Origin: Dioscorea cayenensis subsp. rotundata
Lineage: Eukaryota > Streptophyta > Magnoliopsida > Dioscoreales > Dioscoreaceae
NCBI RefSeq assembly: GCF_009730915.1
Contig: NC_052481.1
Coordinates: 4,340,001 to 4,404,000 of the forward strand
Direction of reading: 5' to 3'
Length of the DNA: 64,000 bases
Of this stretch, positions 46,390 through 58,330 are shown in pieces. How positions within the stretch are numbered: the stretch's first letter is position 1; the number at the start of each line of letters is the position of its first letter. The notes under the pieces were generated by a model. That model was not told the origin of the DNA. It was given only the letters and a program-made list of their open reading frames with translations, and did not search any database. Both the position numbers and the translations under genes were made by a program.

Positions 46390-46420
<31 letters not shown>

Positions 46421-47112
46421 TAAGTGCACATCGCGGCAAGATAATTCGGAGCAACTAGGATGACAATATCCATACTTATGAAGCCGTAGGAGTTTAAATC
46501 ATGAGAAGAGGGAAAAGGTAGGAGAAATAGGATGTTTAGTCTGAGTACTTCTAGCCAAGTTGATGTATATATGTCAAGTTAATGTATTTTTTTTTGTTTC
46601 ATGAGATTAATAAAATCAATTTTATTTTATCTATTTGTTTTTTTATTCACATTTTTTCTTAGTTGAAGGTTTTCATGAGAATGTATAGGGTAAAAAAATA
46701 TTAAGGGCTTGCCCTTAATAGAAATTATGAATTTACAATCATTTAAAATTGTAAATAATTAAATTTTGATTTATGACTTATTATTTTTGACCGGTTAACC
46801 CTAATGAAGATCTCATGAAAATAAAGAACCTCACAAATATTCAAGTGCATATTATTTATTTATTTATTTATTAACAAAAATGAGGAGAAAATTAGATTCA
46901 TCAAAAATCTAATTTTATTTTTGAAGAACCTAAAAAAATTAATATATTTTTAATTAAAAAACACTCTTCCATATGAAATTTTGATTTAATGCTTTTTAAG
47001 AATTCATAAATAAAAGGTCTTTGAGAAACACATAACGGTTTCATGCTAAATCACCAACTTAATCTTCCTATATATATATATAGAATATCTATGATACATC
47101 TGATCACGAGGC
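46237..47112. other. Intergenic AT-rich spacer upstream of the phosphorylase gene
   Basis: A (TA)n run at 46389-46418 and an (ATTT)n run near 46855-46872. A TATATATATATATAG stretch at 47069-47083 might act as a TATA element for the gene that starts at 47255. Nothing coding is visible. Confidence 0.55.
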
Positions 47113-47189
47113 ATGATGAACGGCAGATCATCCAGTGATCATCATGAACTTCCATTGCCTCCCGAGTTTACAAGCTCTCTGAAGAGCTT

Positions 47190-47240
47190 ATCACTCTCTC
47201 ACTCACTCACTCACTCTCTCTCTCTCTCTCTCTCTCTCTT
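47190..47240 (+). repeat. (CT)n microsatellite in the probable 5' leader of the phosphorylase gene
   Basis: CTCACTCACT-type repeats pass into about 15 uninterrupted CT units 15-65 bp before the ATG. CT/GA tracts are common in plant leaders and core promoters. An upstream ATG at 47113, out of frame with the main start, precedes it. Confidence 0.85.
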
Positions 47241-47254
47241 CGAAGGTTGCTTTC

Positions 47255-49693
47255 ATGGCGGAGTTCACCAGACGGCGATGGCCGGCGATGTTCTTGCTCC
47301 TCCAGCTACTCCAATGGCTGCCATCTTCTCCACTTCCAGTGACCCACCCACTCCGCACGGCGGTGGACCTCATCAACGAATCCGGCCCATTCCTCGGCCT
47401 CGTCATGGCCTTCTCCGACGAGGCCAACGCTCTCCGATCCTCCGCCGCCTTCGTCCCCAGATCCGACATCCCCTGGCTCGACCTCTACGGTACTCTCCCG
47501 TTGACTTTCATTTTCATACTCATACTTGTGAAAAAGGGGGAAAAAATCCTCCCTTGAATTCACCAAAAATGGAATTTTTACAAAGCTCTCAGGTAGACGT
47601 TTTCATGTTGGGAGAATTCATGGTGTGAATGTTATATATGTGATGTCTGGCCAAAGAAGGGTAATATTAATTATCCAAAAAGAAGTAATTTTTCTTTTTG
47701 GATGATTTGATTTTGAATGTTAATTGATGATGTTGTTGTGTTGTGTTGTTTGAATTGAATTGTTTTACTGTATGTTCAGTTGAATGCAGGAATCACTGTG
47801 CAGATACTTTTAGACTTGTTTGATGTTTGTGGCATTGTTCACTATGGAATAGCAGGGAGTGCTAATGATTCATTGTCTTTTGGTGATGTTAGTGTGCCGA
47901 AGTTTATCGCGTATACTGGATCATGGACGTGGATGGTAACTTTATTTGAATGTTGATAAATTGTTGATTGTGTGCCTTTTTGTTTACACTAAGTGGGGCT
48001 TTTTTATGATTTCTTGTATGGATTTAGTTTCAGGTGTAAGTTTGGCATTAGTTGTTGAACACAATATCTTCAGTTAATTTGGTTTACGAACTAAAAAAGG
48101 AAGTGGGGTAAAAAAGGATGAACAACAATTGTCTTTTCGTTTAGGAGGAATGCTAAGTTACACATTAGTTTTACAATGATGTTAAGAATCTATTATTGAT
48201 TATCGAGGATTTAGTTTTATAATAAATGATGTTTATGTGATTTTTGGAGCAATGAGTTAGTCATGTTAGATGCAAAGCAAGTATGTTATTTGAGCCTGAT
48301 TCAACCCAAAAGCTTAAGCTCTGATAGAATGGGATGAATTAGCCAATGTGGGACTGATAGTTACACTAACATGCCTCCTTGACATATGCTAATTTTATTT
48401 TAATGAGCCACATTGCCAACAAACCAAATAAACTAAGCTCTAATACCATGTTATGTGATACCTCAGCTTTAATTTTGATTGATTTTAGGATTGTGTATAA
48501 GAAATGAACTAAATACTCTCATATCGGAAAAAGAAAAAAAAGATTTTTGTGCTTATAGGTATGACTTGGACCTAAACATGTGAGACATTTTTATGGGGCA
48601 AAACCATGAGGCTTGATATAGGACAGGCCAAAAAGGATAATTCTTCACATCTCACAAGTGCTGAGACAAGTAATTACAGCACATTCTGTTAATTCAGGAG
48701 CGCTGCTACAATGCTTAGGAATGGAATGGTCTTTGGAACCAGTTTGATTTTACACGGATCAATGGTCTTTGTTTTGGTTATGAGAATGTAATTGTTGGTG
48801 ATCTTATGAGTGGTTCTTTGCAGCAATTGGCGGTTTTTAGAATCAATCTGCTTGCATCTTAATTAATAGAATAAGTTGATTTTGTTCAGTCTTTTCTTTG
48901 TGACACAAGAACTTGGCACTTTCCTTCCTCGACGTCCAAATTATTCAATAATATTTGAGTGTTGTGCTTGGTTTTGTCTTATTGAAATTAGAAATTTGGA
49001 TCATTGGAGGAAGTGACTCCAGAATTGAGCTTTGGCTCATATAGCATTCCACAGAAGAGTGAAAACTTGCTGTCGAAAGTGAAGTTCAAAACTGAGGAGT
49101 TTTACTCAGTCAGTAAGGTTATGGAGGAAGTGTTTTGGCTACAAGTGGACCCGAAATGGTTCGAACTCGCACAACAGCTTGAGGTTTGATACCTAACACA
49201 ATTTCAGTCAAATAAATTCTTCAATCATGATTCATTTTTCATGATACACATTAATGTCAATATCAGGGGTTGGAATTACAACAATGTATAAATGAGACAT
49301 ACTGCCTCCCCGAGGCCCCTAAAGTAGTGTTTGGACTCAAAGCATCAACAGGCGATGTGTTTGTGGACAATGCTGCATATCGGAAGTTTCTTTTCATGGA
49401 ATTTGATGTCTCAACAGTCGACGAAGAGAGTGCAGCTATTTTGATGGTCTGTCAAAAATAAATATTTTTATGCATATCGTTTAACATCATTTTTGCATAA
49501 TTGTAAAATTTTGCCAATGATTTTATAGACAGCAATGTCGCCGGGGATTCCGGTGATGGTGTTCAGAGGAGTATCAGATTTGGCAGGAGGAGAAGAAGCG
49601 AAGTGGTCATCGACAAGCCTGAACACCTTGGCATGTGAAAATGCTCTCAGAGTAGCACTGGAGTTCATTGCAGCAATTGGCAAGCAAAGTTAA
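47255..49693 (+). CDS. Phosphorylase-superfamily protein, bark storage protein-like, six exons
   Basis: Exons 47255-47489, 47593-47660, 47780-47935, 48992-49183, 49267-49446 and 49529-49693 join without a stop to 331 residues, all introns GT/AG. The N-terminus has a hydrophobic signal-like segment (MFLLLQLLQWLPSSPL). The body matches the PNP_UDP_1 fold: RRFHVGRIHGVNVIYVMSG, LNAGITVQILLDLFDV, GIVHYGIAGSAN near residue 125, and C-terminal ESAAILM with GIPVMVFRGVSDLAGG, which holds the conserved Asp. The family includes nucleoside phosphorylases and 5'-methylthioadenosine nucleosidases; plant bark and vegetative storage proteins are secreted or vacuolar relatives with uncertain catalysis. Whether this copy is an enzyme or a nitrogen store is not decided by sequence. 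Intron 3 is 1,056 bp and may contain decayed repeat sequence. Confidence 0.9.
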
Positions 49694-50194
49694 ATTATTC
49701 ATCTGCAGATAAGCTAATATTTCTGCATGAATTTGTTTGTATTGTGTCAAATTTTCTCATCTTCTTCTGTACACTGTATTTGGAAATATCGATTTTTTGT
49801 CGAATAGTGTTTGTAATCCACATTAGTGTAATTTATATTGTTAAAGAAATTTGTATTTACTGTGATAGAAATCATCTTTATTTGTATTCTAAGAAAACAC
49901 CAATATTTATTTTTTTAAAAAAAAAGGAATATAACTACTGTTTTTCTATATTTTTCATAAGTAAATATCTTAATATAATTTTTTGGGGTGTATTTATATT
50001 TAGTTAGGGACTGTTGGATTAACCTCCGATGACTATAATTCATTTGTTAATATTATTCATAAATACAAAATAGTGTTAAATAGTATCACACAATAATTTA
50101 ATATAGTAATTTTATACAATATTTATATAAATAATAGTCATTAGATCTTATTGAACAACGCATCTACATAAATAGACACATAATTTAAACTAAT
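49694..50194. other. 3' flank of the phosphorylase gene, non-coding
   Basis: AT-rich sequence containing the gene's transcript end (not fixed) and the target site of the composite MULE. No gene is supported. Confidence 0.5.
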
Positions 50195-50203
50195 TTATAT
50201 TTA
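50195..50203. repeat. 9-bp target site duplication, left copy (TTATATTTA)
   Basis: Identical to 60025-60033. The length fits Mutator-superfamily insertion, and both copies directly border matching terminal inverted repeats. Confidence 0.8.
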
Positions 50204-51265
50204 GGGAAAATTACTGTTTATCCCTCGTGAATTTCAAAAATTCTCAAACAGTCCCTCCAATTTTGGCAAACCCCAGACAACCGTCCCGTTATTGTTTAAC
50301 TTCCCTTTTACCGTCTACTGTTCACTTGAAATGCGAACATATTATGAAATTTCATTTTTGCCCTTGAAAATGGTGGGGAAAAACGGTCACTCACATCATG
50401 TCCAATCTCTATACATACAATTTTACTGGTTTTTTTGGTGACTTTTGTCAAACAAAATTTAAAAGGCTCATCACATCTTCTTCTTCTTCTTTTTCTTATT
50501 CTCCTCATTTGGTTTGTTATATTTGAATTCTGCCGGTTTCTTGATAATGTTAGAATTTCTTCGATTCGAGGGCTATTGTTCACGGCGCTAACTCCTTGGG
50601 AATTGGTGTTAGCTTAACTTAAATACGTGAGCGATTGGTCTTGATGTTCCCCGTGTCAGAGCCGATGGATATAAAATGGTTTGTCCAATAGAAAACGAGA
50701 TTGACTTCCAGCGGATGTGTCATTGTTGATCTTGTCGAGACAGACGCTGTGGCATTGTCGAATCCTACTGAAAATGAATTTTTCTCGTTGTAAGATTCTT
50801 CTCTTTTATGCTTATCTAGTTGTATAAGTTGATTACCGTTTAACGTCACCTGTCTCTGTTTAAATACATTATTTTTATAACAATTGTCTTCTTCGTTTAA
50901 TTTATTTGTCAGTATTTAACTATTTGCATTACCGTTTAAAATTGTAATGTATCGTTTAAACATATTATGTCTCTACTTAAAATATTTTCTGTTCCGTTTA
51001 AACTAAAGTATTGCCAGGTGGCCAATGGCAAATTTATGGTATCCCGTGCACAAGAATTAATGACGGCATTAAATTCTATATCTCGTTATGGTATCCCATG
51101 CACAAGAATTTATAGCAAATTTATTCTTTCTCGAATCTGAAGCGTCAACCGGCTTACGGACTTCACACCATAAATGAGAAGAAAGACCACTTCCCCTGAA
51201 CACCCCCTCCTTCTCTTACTCTGCTTCTTCTCGGATGAGTTTCATCTTCATGTGTCCAGGATATT

Positions 51266-51496
51266 CGTTTAAAGTATGTGTCGTGATCATCCTCTTCTGG
51301 AGAATCGATCACGCAACAAGTTAAACTTTCTTTTCCTATTCAAGTTAGAAAGCCCGCCTAATTGCTTAAATAAGGAGGATGATGGGCAAGCAATTAAGCG
51401 GGTATTTTGACTTGATCAGGACAAGAAAGTTTTCACGCATTGCTTGATTGCGGAGGATTTTCCGGAGAGGGTGACCACGACACATACTTTAAAACG
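51266..51496. repeat. Imperfect long inverted repeat (arms about 110 bp)
   Basis: The left arm starts CGTTTAAAGTATGTGTCGTG and the right arm ends CACGACACATACTTTAAAACG. Pairing continues inward with mismatches (ATCATCCTCTTCTGGAGAAT against the complement of the right arm) to a short loop near 51380. It lies in the intron-like part of the deleted MULE copy. It could be a small foldback element or a hairpin-RNA source. Confidence 0.75.
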
Positions 51497-51859
51497 AAAT
51501 TGACATTTATCACTTGAGAATTGTTCTCAGAGTTTAAAAAAAGTTCCTTAGTGTGCAAATATTATTGTCTTCGTTTAACTGTTTAACTGCCTTTTTTTAA
51601 TTGTTCGTGTTCTCCGTTGTACAGGTTCAAGTTGATGCGCATGTTATGCAATCGCCGTGAGCATTCGAAGGTATAGATACTTGTTGAGGAAATCCGAAAT
51701 CTTAATAGACGAACTAGGATAGACTCGCAAGTGTCCGATGTCTGTGAAGACATTGTAAATGTTGTGGATGTTGTAAATGTTGTAAATATTTTATTTGAAA
51801 TGAAGCAAACGTATCTAAGTGTGAACGTTTGATATTTAATCAAAGGCCATTGTTAATGT

Positions 51860-52575
51860 TTAAATATTATAAATGAAACAAACTTATTTGAGTGTCAACC
51901 TTTGATATTTAAGCATTTTTAGTAACAAAAAAGGGCATTGTAAACAAACAAAATGTTAAACAAAATCGTCTTACTACTTAAACAGTGACAACGGTGTTTA
52001 AACAAAAAATAAATATGTGTAAACAGTGACAACGGTTTAAACAAAAAAATAAATATGTTTAAACGATATACAAATTATTTAAACAGTGAACCGACAGTTT
52101 AAAGAATATATATAATTGTTTAAACATAAAAAGGTTGACATTTAAACAGAGATCTATGAGGTACCCAAGAGGATTGATGGAATGCCTGTAACACAATGTT
52201 TTGGAAAAATATCCATCTTCAACACAATGTCGCAGAAAACATTCAATTTAAACAATCACATATATTTTAAAACAATTAAATCAAAATATTTAAACAGTTT
52301 ACATATTGGTTTAAACGACAATTAAGAATTATTTTAAACAGTGAGCAAGCAAGCTGCTTAAGTGTTCTCTTCATGGAGGCTCTGTCAGTGAACACAATGT
52401 CAGTAAAAGCATTCAGTTTAAACAATAACATATATTGTTAAATAGTGAAATGATAATATTTAAACGGTTTACATATTTGTTTAAACTATATAAAATGATT
52501 TTAAATAGTGAACCAATATATTAAAGACTATATCATATTTGTTAAACATTAAAGATTGATATTTAAACAGAGAGA
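51860..52575. repeat. TTTAAAC-motif array, block 1
   Basis: Roughly twenty copies of (T)TTAAAC(A/G), often extended to TTTAAACAGTGA or TTTAAACAGAGA, spaced about 20-40 bp apart. On the plus strand the motif reads mostly TTAAACA, matching the orientation in the minus-strand Ulp1 gene's introns. Confidence 0.85.
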
Positions 52576-53367
52576 ATCATGATAAGTGGAGTACTTTCCT
52601 TTGAGCGATGACAAGTTGGCTTCTATCGTCACTTGCTTACTTCCCGCCGCTTCTCGCTTGCAGTCGACCGGTCGCTTGCAAGGACTTCACACTGCAGCAT
52701 CGTCCTTACAAGCGAAGAAAAACTTCGAGACAATGGTTGAAAGCGGCAATGGTGGAAAGCGACAATGGTGGAAAACGAAGAAGAATTATGAGCCAAGGAG
52801 CCAGTAATGATTGTCTCTAGGGATTAACTCTTGTCGGTCATTTCAAGTGGGTCCATGTAATAAAATACCTTTTTTGCCATTTAAAATGGTGGGAAAAATA
52901 CCGCCCAATCATATCATGTCTGACTTTATGCATACAGTTGCGTACTTTTTTGTGAAACACATTTTAGAAGGCTCTTTACATCATCTACTTCTTTTTCTTC
53001 TTCTTCTTCTTCTTCTTCTTCTTCTCATTTAGTTTGTTTGATTCGAGTTCAGTAGTTATATTATGGATAGTTTTTGTGATATTGCTATATACAACGGGGA
53101 GGGAAAAGTGCTAATGTTTACGGCGCTGACTTTTTGGGAGTCGGTGTTAGCTGAGATATGTGAGCGATGGGGTTTCGATGTTTCCCGTGTGAGGGTGAAG
53201 TTTATCACACCCGATGGGTATAAAACGGCTTGTCCAATCAAAAACGATGTCGACTTCCAGCGGATGTATCACGTTCACTCAATCTTCAAATTTTCTGTAG
53301 TCAATCTTGTTGTGGAGAAAGACGATATGGCATTATCGAATCCTACTGAAAATGAGTTTTTCTCGTT

Positions 53368-53580
53368 GTAAGATTATTCTCTTTTATGTTTATCTAGTTG
53401 TATAAGTTCATTACGGTTTAAGTTTAACAGGCTCTGTTTAAATATATTATGATTGCAATTAAATTTTATCTTCATCGTGTAACTCTTTGACTTAACGTTT
53501 AAATTATGATTTTATCATTTAAGCACGTTATGTCTCTGTTTAACTTATGGATGGTTTCGTTTAAACTGAAGTGTTGGCAG
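53368..53580. repeat. TTTAAAC-motif array in transposase intron 1
   Basis: Copies read CTGTTTAA, CGTTTAAA, CTGTTTAAC and CGTTTAAAC on the transposase sense strand, about every 25-35 bp through the whole 213-bp intron. Confidence 0.8.
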
Positions 53581-54852
53581 GAATTCAGATTCTGCAAGCG
53601 CTCCCCGTCAACCCCATGGTGAACCTGACGGTGTGGGATGCCTTCCTTCCTCGTCAGATCATTCTGAAGTGTTGTCATTGGATATCGAACAACGTTTTGA
53701 AGGTGCTGAACATTTCAGGGACGCACTTCAAAATTTTGCAATCAAATGGAATTTCGACTTCAAATTCATAAAGAACGAGAAACACCGGGTGACTGTGGAA
53801 TGAGATGCCGTTGGTTGTCAATGGCGTCTTCATGCATCAAAAGAATATAATAAAAATACTTTCAAAATAAAGACAATGAACCCGTCACACACTTGCAGTG
53901 GTGGAGTGGGATCGGCCTCACACCCGAAAGCGTCCAAAAAATGGGTAAGCGCACGGGTGATTCAGAAACTCAAAGACCGGCCCTTGTATAAAGTCATCGA
54001 CATTCAGAAGGATATGCTGCGGGAACATGGTGTCCACATTCTATACAAGCAGATTTGGTTTGGAAAAGAGCATGCCCGGGTGGTGCTCGACGGTATCGAC
54101 ATCTCCAGCTATGATTTGTTGCTTTGGTACGTGGATAAGGTGGTTGAGACAAACCCCGGCAGCATTGCGATTGTGGAAAGAGACGGTGAGCGATTTAAAC
54201 GTGTATTCTTTTCTTTCAGAGCGTGTATTGTTGGATTCAAGAAGGCTTGCAGGTCACTGCTGTTTGTCGATGGTACCCACCTCCTTGGAAAGTATCGGGG
54301 TACTCTACTGGGTGCTACAGGCAAAGATGGAAACAATGGTTTCTTCCACGTCACCTTCGGTATTGTCGACAACGAGACCGATGCCAATTGGACTTGGTTC
54401 ATATCCAAGTTAGGTGATGCTTTATACAAGGAAGGAGATTATCATGAGATAATTACATTCGTCTCGGACAGGTCCAAGGGCCTTGTGAACTCTATTGCGA
54501 GAGTCTTCCCTTCTTCCCCACATACATACTGTCTTCGACACTTGGAGGCCAATTTCATGAAAGCCAACGTCAAATTAGGGAAGGCATTGAGAGAGGACTG
54601 CTGGTTTATATACTTTCGTATTGCTTGGGCATCCACGGCTAAAGATTTCAATGATACCGTGAATGAACTGCAGGCCACATCACCCGAAGTCCATCACTGG
54701 TTGATTAATAAATCGGACATGGCACATTGGTCGAATTATCTGTTCAGAGGCGAACATTGGGGTGAGATGTATTCCAATGTCATAGAGTCGTTCAATGCTT
54801 GGATCAAAGAAGCTCGGCATTTGCCGGTAACGAAGATGGTCGACTCCATAAG

Positions 54853-55051
54853 GTATTCGAATGTTCATTTTCACTTACGAATTCGTATTATCCTTTAAAA
54901 TAGTTTATAAATATTCAAATATATTTCTCTGCGTTTAACCATCTACATCATTGTTTAATTTATGATAATACTGTTTAATAAAGTGTGTTTATGTTTAAAT
55001 ATCAATGTCTTCGCTTAACCTTGTCTGAGAATTGTGTTGTACGCTGTACAG
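54853..55051. repeat. TTTAAAC-motif array in transposase intron 2
   Basis: GCGTTTAACC, TTGTTTAATT, CTGTTTAATA, ATGTTTAAAT and CGCTTAACC follow one another in sense orientation in a 199-bp intron. Confidence 0.75.
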
Positions 55052-55599
55052 GTTCAAGTTGATGCGCATGTTATGCAACTGCCGTGAGAAAACGAACAAA
55101 TGGGAGACCTACTTGTGCCTGGGCATACATTCGAAGGTGGAGATACTTGTGGAGGATAGCCAAAATCTTCGTGTTGGTCGTTGTATCAATAATCGTTATG
55201 AAGTGATTGACCAGTGCAGCTACTCTGTAGATCTTGCCATCAGAACATGCTCATGTCGCAGGTGGCAAGTTTATGGTATCCCTTGTAAACACGCTTGCGC
55301 TGCAATAATGCAGACAGACACCAACGTTCCTCGATTTATTAGCGGCTACTTCACCGTCGACAATTATAAATTGGCATATAAGGAAGCTATATTCTCCATA
55401 CCCGACGATGACAAGCCCACGGACGGAAATCATGAACTGCGTATGTGACCGCCTGTGACGAGAAGGCAACCTGGGCATCCTAGGCGAAAGAGGATCGAGT
55501 CACAAGCCTTTAAGGTCCGCGAGTTACGTTGCAGCCGCTGCCATGGCTCCGGTCACAATCGCAGATCTTGCAATGAAACTGTCGCCGACTAGCCATTAC

Positions 55600-55875
55600 A
55601 AAACAGCTGATTTTTAAAAAGAAACAAACTTAATTGTGTGCGAACTTTTCATTTTTAAACAGAGAAAACCTTATTCTTACAGTTAACACATGTATTAAAT
55701 AGAGACATTATTATTTTGAACGTTAAATAGTTATTTTTACAAGTGACTAGTTCTTCTTAAACTGTAACATGGAAATTTAAACAATGGCATTGATAGTTAA
55801 ACAATTATACTTAAAATTAAACAATGAAAGTGCAAGTTAAACAATGATACTGGAAGGTTAAAAAAAGAGTCAAGT
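55600..55875. repeat. TTTAAAC-motif array between the transposase and Ulp1 genes
   Basis: About ten copies, nearly all reading TTAAACAATG or TTAAACAGAG on the plus strand. This is the sense orientation for the convergent Ulp1 gene, not for the transposase. Confidence 0.8.
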
Positions 55876-56734
55876 ATATAAATATAGATACATGTAAATT
55901 TACATTGACAAAATTTGTCATGTTCTTCGAAAACAATGAATTGAGTTTAAATTGGTTTACATTTGAAACTAAGACAACGTATTCTATGAATCCGCTTTCA
56001 AACACTCCCCTTTGGCAGTGATGCCGGCTGCCCTCCCCTCCTTAAGTATGCGGGAAGCATACTTTAATCGCAGATAAGGGACGTCCGTCTGCGGTAGCCG
56101 TAGCTTCTCATCTGCGAGTAACTGCTCGATAAACTGCATCACATATACGGCGCAGTCGACACTTTCTTGTTTTTGTCGTGGGGTTTCAGTGTCATGAATA
56201 AGTGGGTACTTTGCGGTCGCCGACTCGCCGAACTCAATGTCGATACAAAGGTCGAATAAGTTCCGCTGTGGAGGTATACAAGTTCATATTAGAATACCGG
56301 TTATTTACCCAACACTATTACTCAAACACAAATTATTAAAGCACTTACCATGTCTAGCGCGTCTTTATCGTATTCTTTGCTTTGGCATGAAGAATAATGC
56401 ATGTATTCTTGTTTGTCATTATCAAGGACGATGATATGAAGTGGTCATTCATAATTATCGGGAGGATGATAATTTCAACATCATGCAAGTTGCACGCGGC
56501 ATCTCCGATCATAGCCATAGTAGTAACATGTGCGTCTTCCTGCATTGACATAAACATCGCCAGTGGTCATGTAATGGAGGCGCGCTTCTTATAACGATAT
56601 GGCACTATTGTCAGCGAATTTTGGATTATACATACGAAAGCGTCCATCACATCGTCTGCGACCATCTCCTTCCCCTCAAGCAGATCGAATAACCTAGACC
56701 GTGTGAGGCTGACAGAGTCATTCTTCCACACGAC

Positions 56735-56960
56735 AGTGCTGCGGTTAAACGGTAACAGAGATATGTAAACAATATTGTAAATATTTAACTAATACATCAA
56801 CCGTTTAAATTCTATGTCGAATATTTAAACGGTTACTATATAAATTAAATGGTAAAATATAATAGTTTAAATTCTATCTGGAATAGTTAAACATTAAATA
56901 TATAACTTAAAGGGTAACATGTAATAGTTTAAACAATATCATAAAAACTTCAAACTTACT
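56735..56960. repeat. TTTAAAC-motif array inside the Ulp1 gene (probable intron)
   Basis: About ten copies with mixed extension (TTAAACGGTAAC, ATTTAAACGG, AGTTTAAATTCTAT). Both orientations occur here, unlike the other blocks. Confidence 0.7.
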
Positions 56961-58124
56961 TGTCCAAAGGGCAATTGAGGAAGATCCTTATCAACTCCTG
57001 TTCGTACTTGTTGAGTCACGATTGGCCAACGTATTTTTTCTTCTTCGGAATAAAGACTTTCCGAACTTCTTCTAATTTTTTATTGGCATTGATCTTCTCT
57101 CTCGTCGTCATTTCGGCGGCATTCCCTTGACCCTCGTCAACTGCTGTTTTGGGATCATCATGTTGCACTGTTGTTGACGGTTGTCGGTGTTTAGCACCAG
57201 CATAATCTTCCTTCGATGCGGGCACAACAGCAGCATCAAGCGGAGACATATCCTTACATGTTTCTTGTTGTTGTGGGATTGTGTCTGCCTTCGATGCGGC
57301 AATGTCGGCCGTTGGTTCCACCGTGACTATGATTTTGTTGACAATAGAGTCAACGCCCTTCTCAACCGTGGCCACGGCAACAACATCAATGGGAGACACA
57401 ATGTTAGCTGGTTCTTATTCTTTAGGGATTGTGTCCATCTTTGATGCCGCACTGTCAGCCGCCCGTTCCACCGGGTTCATGACAGAGTCATTGATCTTAT
57501 CAACCGCGGCAATGGCAACACCATCTGTGATCTCCTCCACCGTGACGGTCATGTCAGCAACGGTAACACCATCAACAGCCGATGGTGCTGCTATTGTTTC
57601 ATCATCAACCGGTGGTGGAGACAGAGGTATTATTGTTTTCCTCTTTTTCGCAAGCCTCTTCGAATGAGGTCGTTTTCGAATGGCCTCCCCGATGATGTCG
57701 TCATCGTCAAAATCCGACGCCGCGTCTGTCCAGTATGCTTCATTTGTTCGGAGGGACAACGCAGTCGATTGTGACCGGCCTTCCAGCCTCAACCCTAGCG
57801 ACAAGCCGAGGGAACTCGGTCATCAATATCTGGCAAGCCTGCATAAGAGTTGTAGTGACTTCCTTGCCTAGTGCTGTCAGGGGCGCTGCCACGGTCGGGG
57901 GGCTGCCACGATCGGGGGGACTGTCGATGTCGTCGTCGGTAGGGGTGTTACAATTTGGCGGGGTAGGGGAGGGCTTTCTCCGGCGTCGAGCGGGCACAGA
58001 AGAGGTTGCCCTATCATCTTGCCTTCGAGCAAGTGGTTCCGGAGCAATAGCATCGAACCACGGTTGGCCCGAACAAATATATCTTCATCAGCATTCGCCG
58101 AAACCAGCTCAGGAAACTAACATG

Positions 58125-58330
58125 TGTAAACCAAACAATTTAGCGAAATCATTCAGTTTAAACAATAAAAACTATAGTTAAACATTGAACTTATATATTT
58201 AAACATTATAACATAAACGTAAACAGAGAACAAAAGTTTTAAACATTGAAGATACTTTTTAAATGGTAAATGAACAAAGTTAAACGATAAATAATATGTT
58301 TAAACATTAACGTCTACTGTTAAACACATT
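58125..58330. repeat. TTTAAAC-motif array inside the Ulp1 gene (probable intron)
   Basis: Nine or more copies, mostly reading TTAAACATT or TTAAACAGAG on the plus strand, that is CTGTTTAA in the sense of the gene. Confidence 0.8.

Larger units (their letters stand above)
50300..52810. pseudogene. Internally deleted first copy of the same MULE family
   Basis: 50355-50800 matches 52880-53367 (leader, TTCTTC run and transposase exon 1, with stops). 51615-51700 matches the start of transposase exon 3 (GTACAGGTTCAAGTTGATGC, as at 55045). 52590-52680 matches the Ulp1 gene near 58345-58400 (GATGACAAGTTGGCTTCTAT). Most of the transposase core and Ulp1 gene are missing. The order agrees with the full copy, so this is a deletion derivative and not random fragments. 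Confidence 0.7.
53063..55592 (+). pseudogene. MULE transposase (MURA-like), three exons, two in-frame stops
   Basis: Exon 1 (53063-53367) has a PB1-like N-terminal region. Exon 2 (53581-54852) holds a MuDR N-terminal domain and the MULE core. Exon 3 (55052-55592) carries the rest. Catalytic acids are visible: Asp in LFVDGTHLLGKYRGTLL (codon 54269-54271), Asp in TFVSDRSKGL and Glu in NVIESFNAWIKEA. Exon 3 has a SWIM zinc finger (CSCRRWQVYGIPCKHACAA) and, after a TGA at 55446-55448, a CCHC knuckle (CSRCHGSGHNRRSC). A second TGA at about 53801-53803 replaces a Cys codon expected before DAVGCQWRLHAS. With two stops the gene is inactive, though the catalytic core is otherwise intact. Both introns are GT/AG. 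Confidence 0.85.

Noticed and set aside
47113-47628. 171-residue frame starting at the upstream ATG
   Set aside because: It runs out of frame over exon 1 and into intron 1 of the phosphorylase gene and has no domain. At most its ATG is an upstream start.
48290-48680. Part of phosphorylase intron 3 that resembles a terminal repeat of a small LTR element
   Set aside because: Phrases such as GCTCTAATACCATGTTATGTG are common in repeats, but no paired repeat, primer-binding site or target duplication was found.
51583-51843. Minus-strand 86-residue frame rich in Thr
   Set aside because: It overlaps a transposase exon 3 fragment readable on the plus strand, and no domain supports the minus frame.
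57281-58181. Plus-strand open frames of 63-148 residues
   Set aside because: They are shadows of the low-complexity part of the minus-strand Ulp1-like gene.
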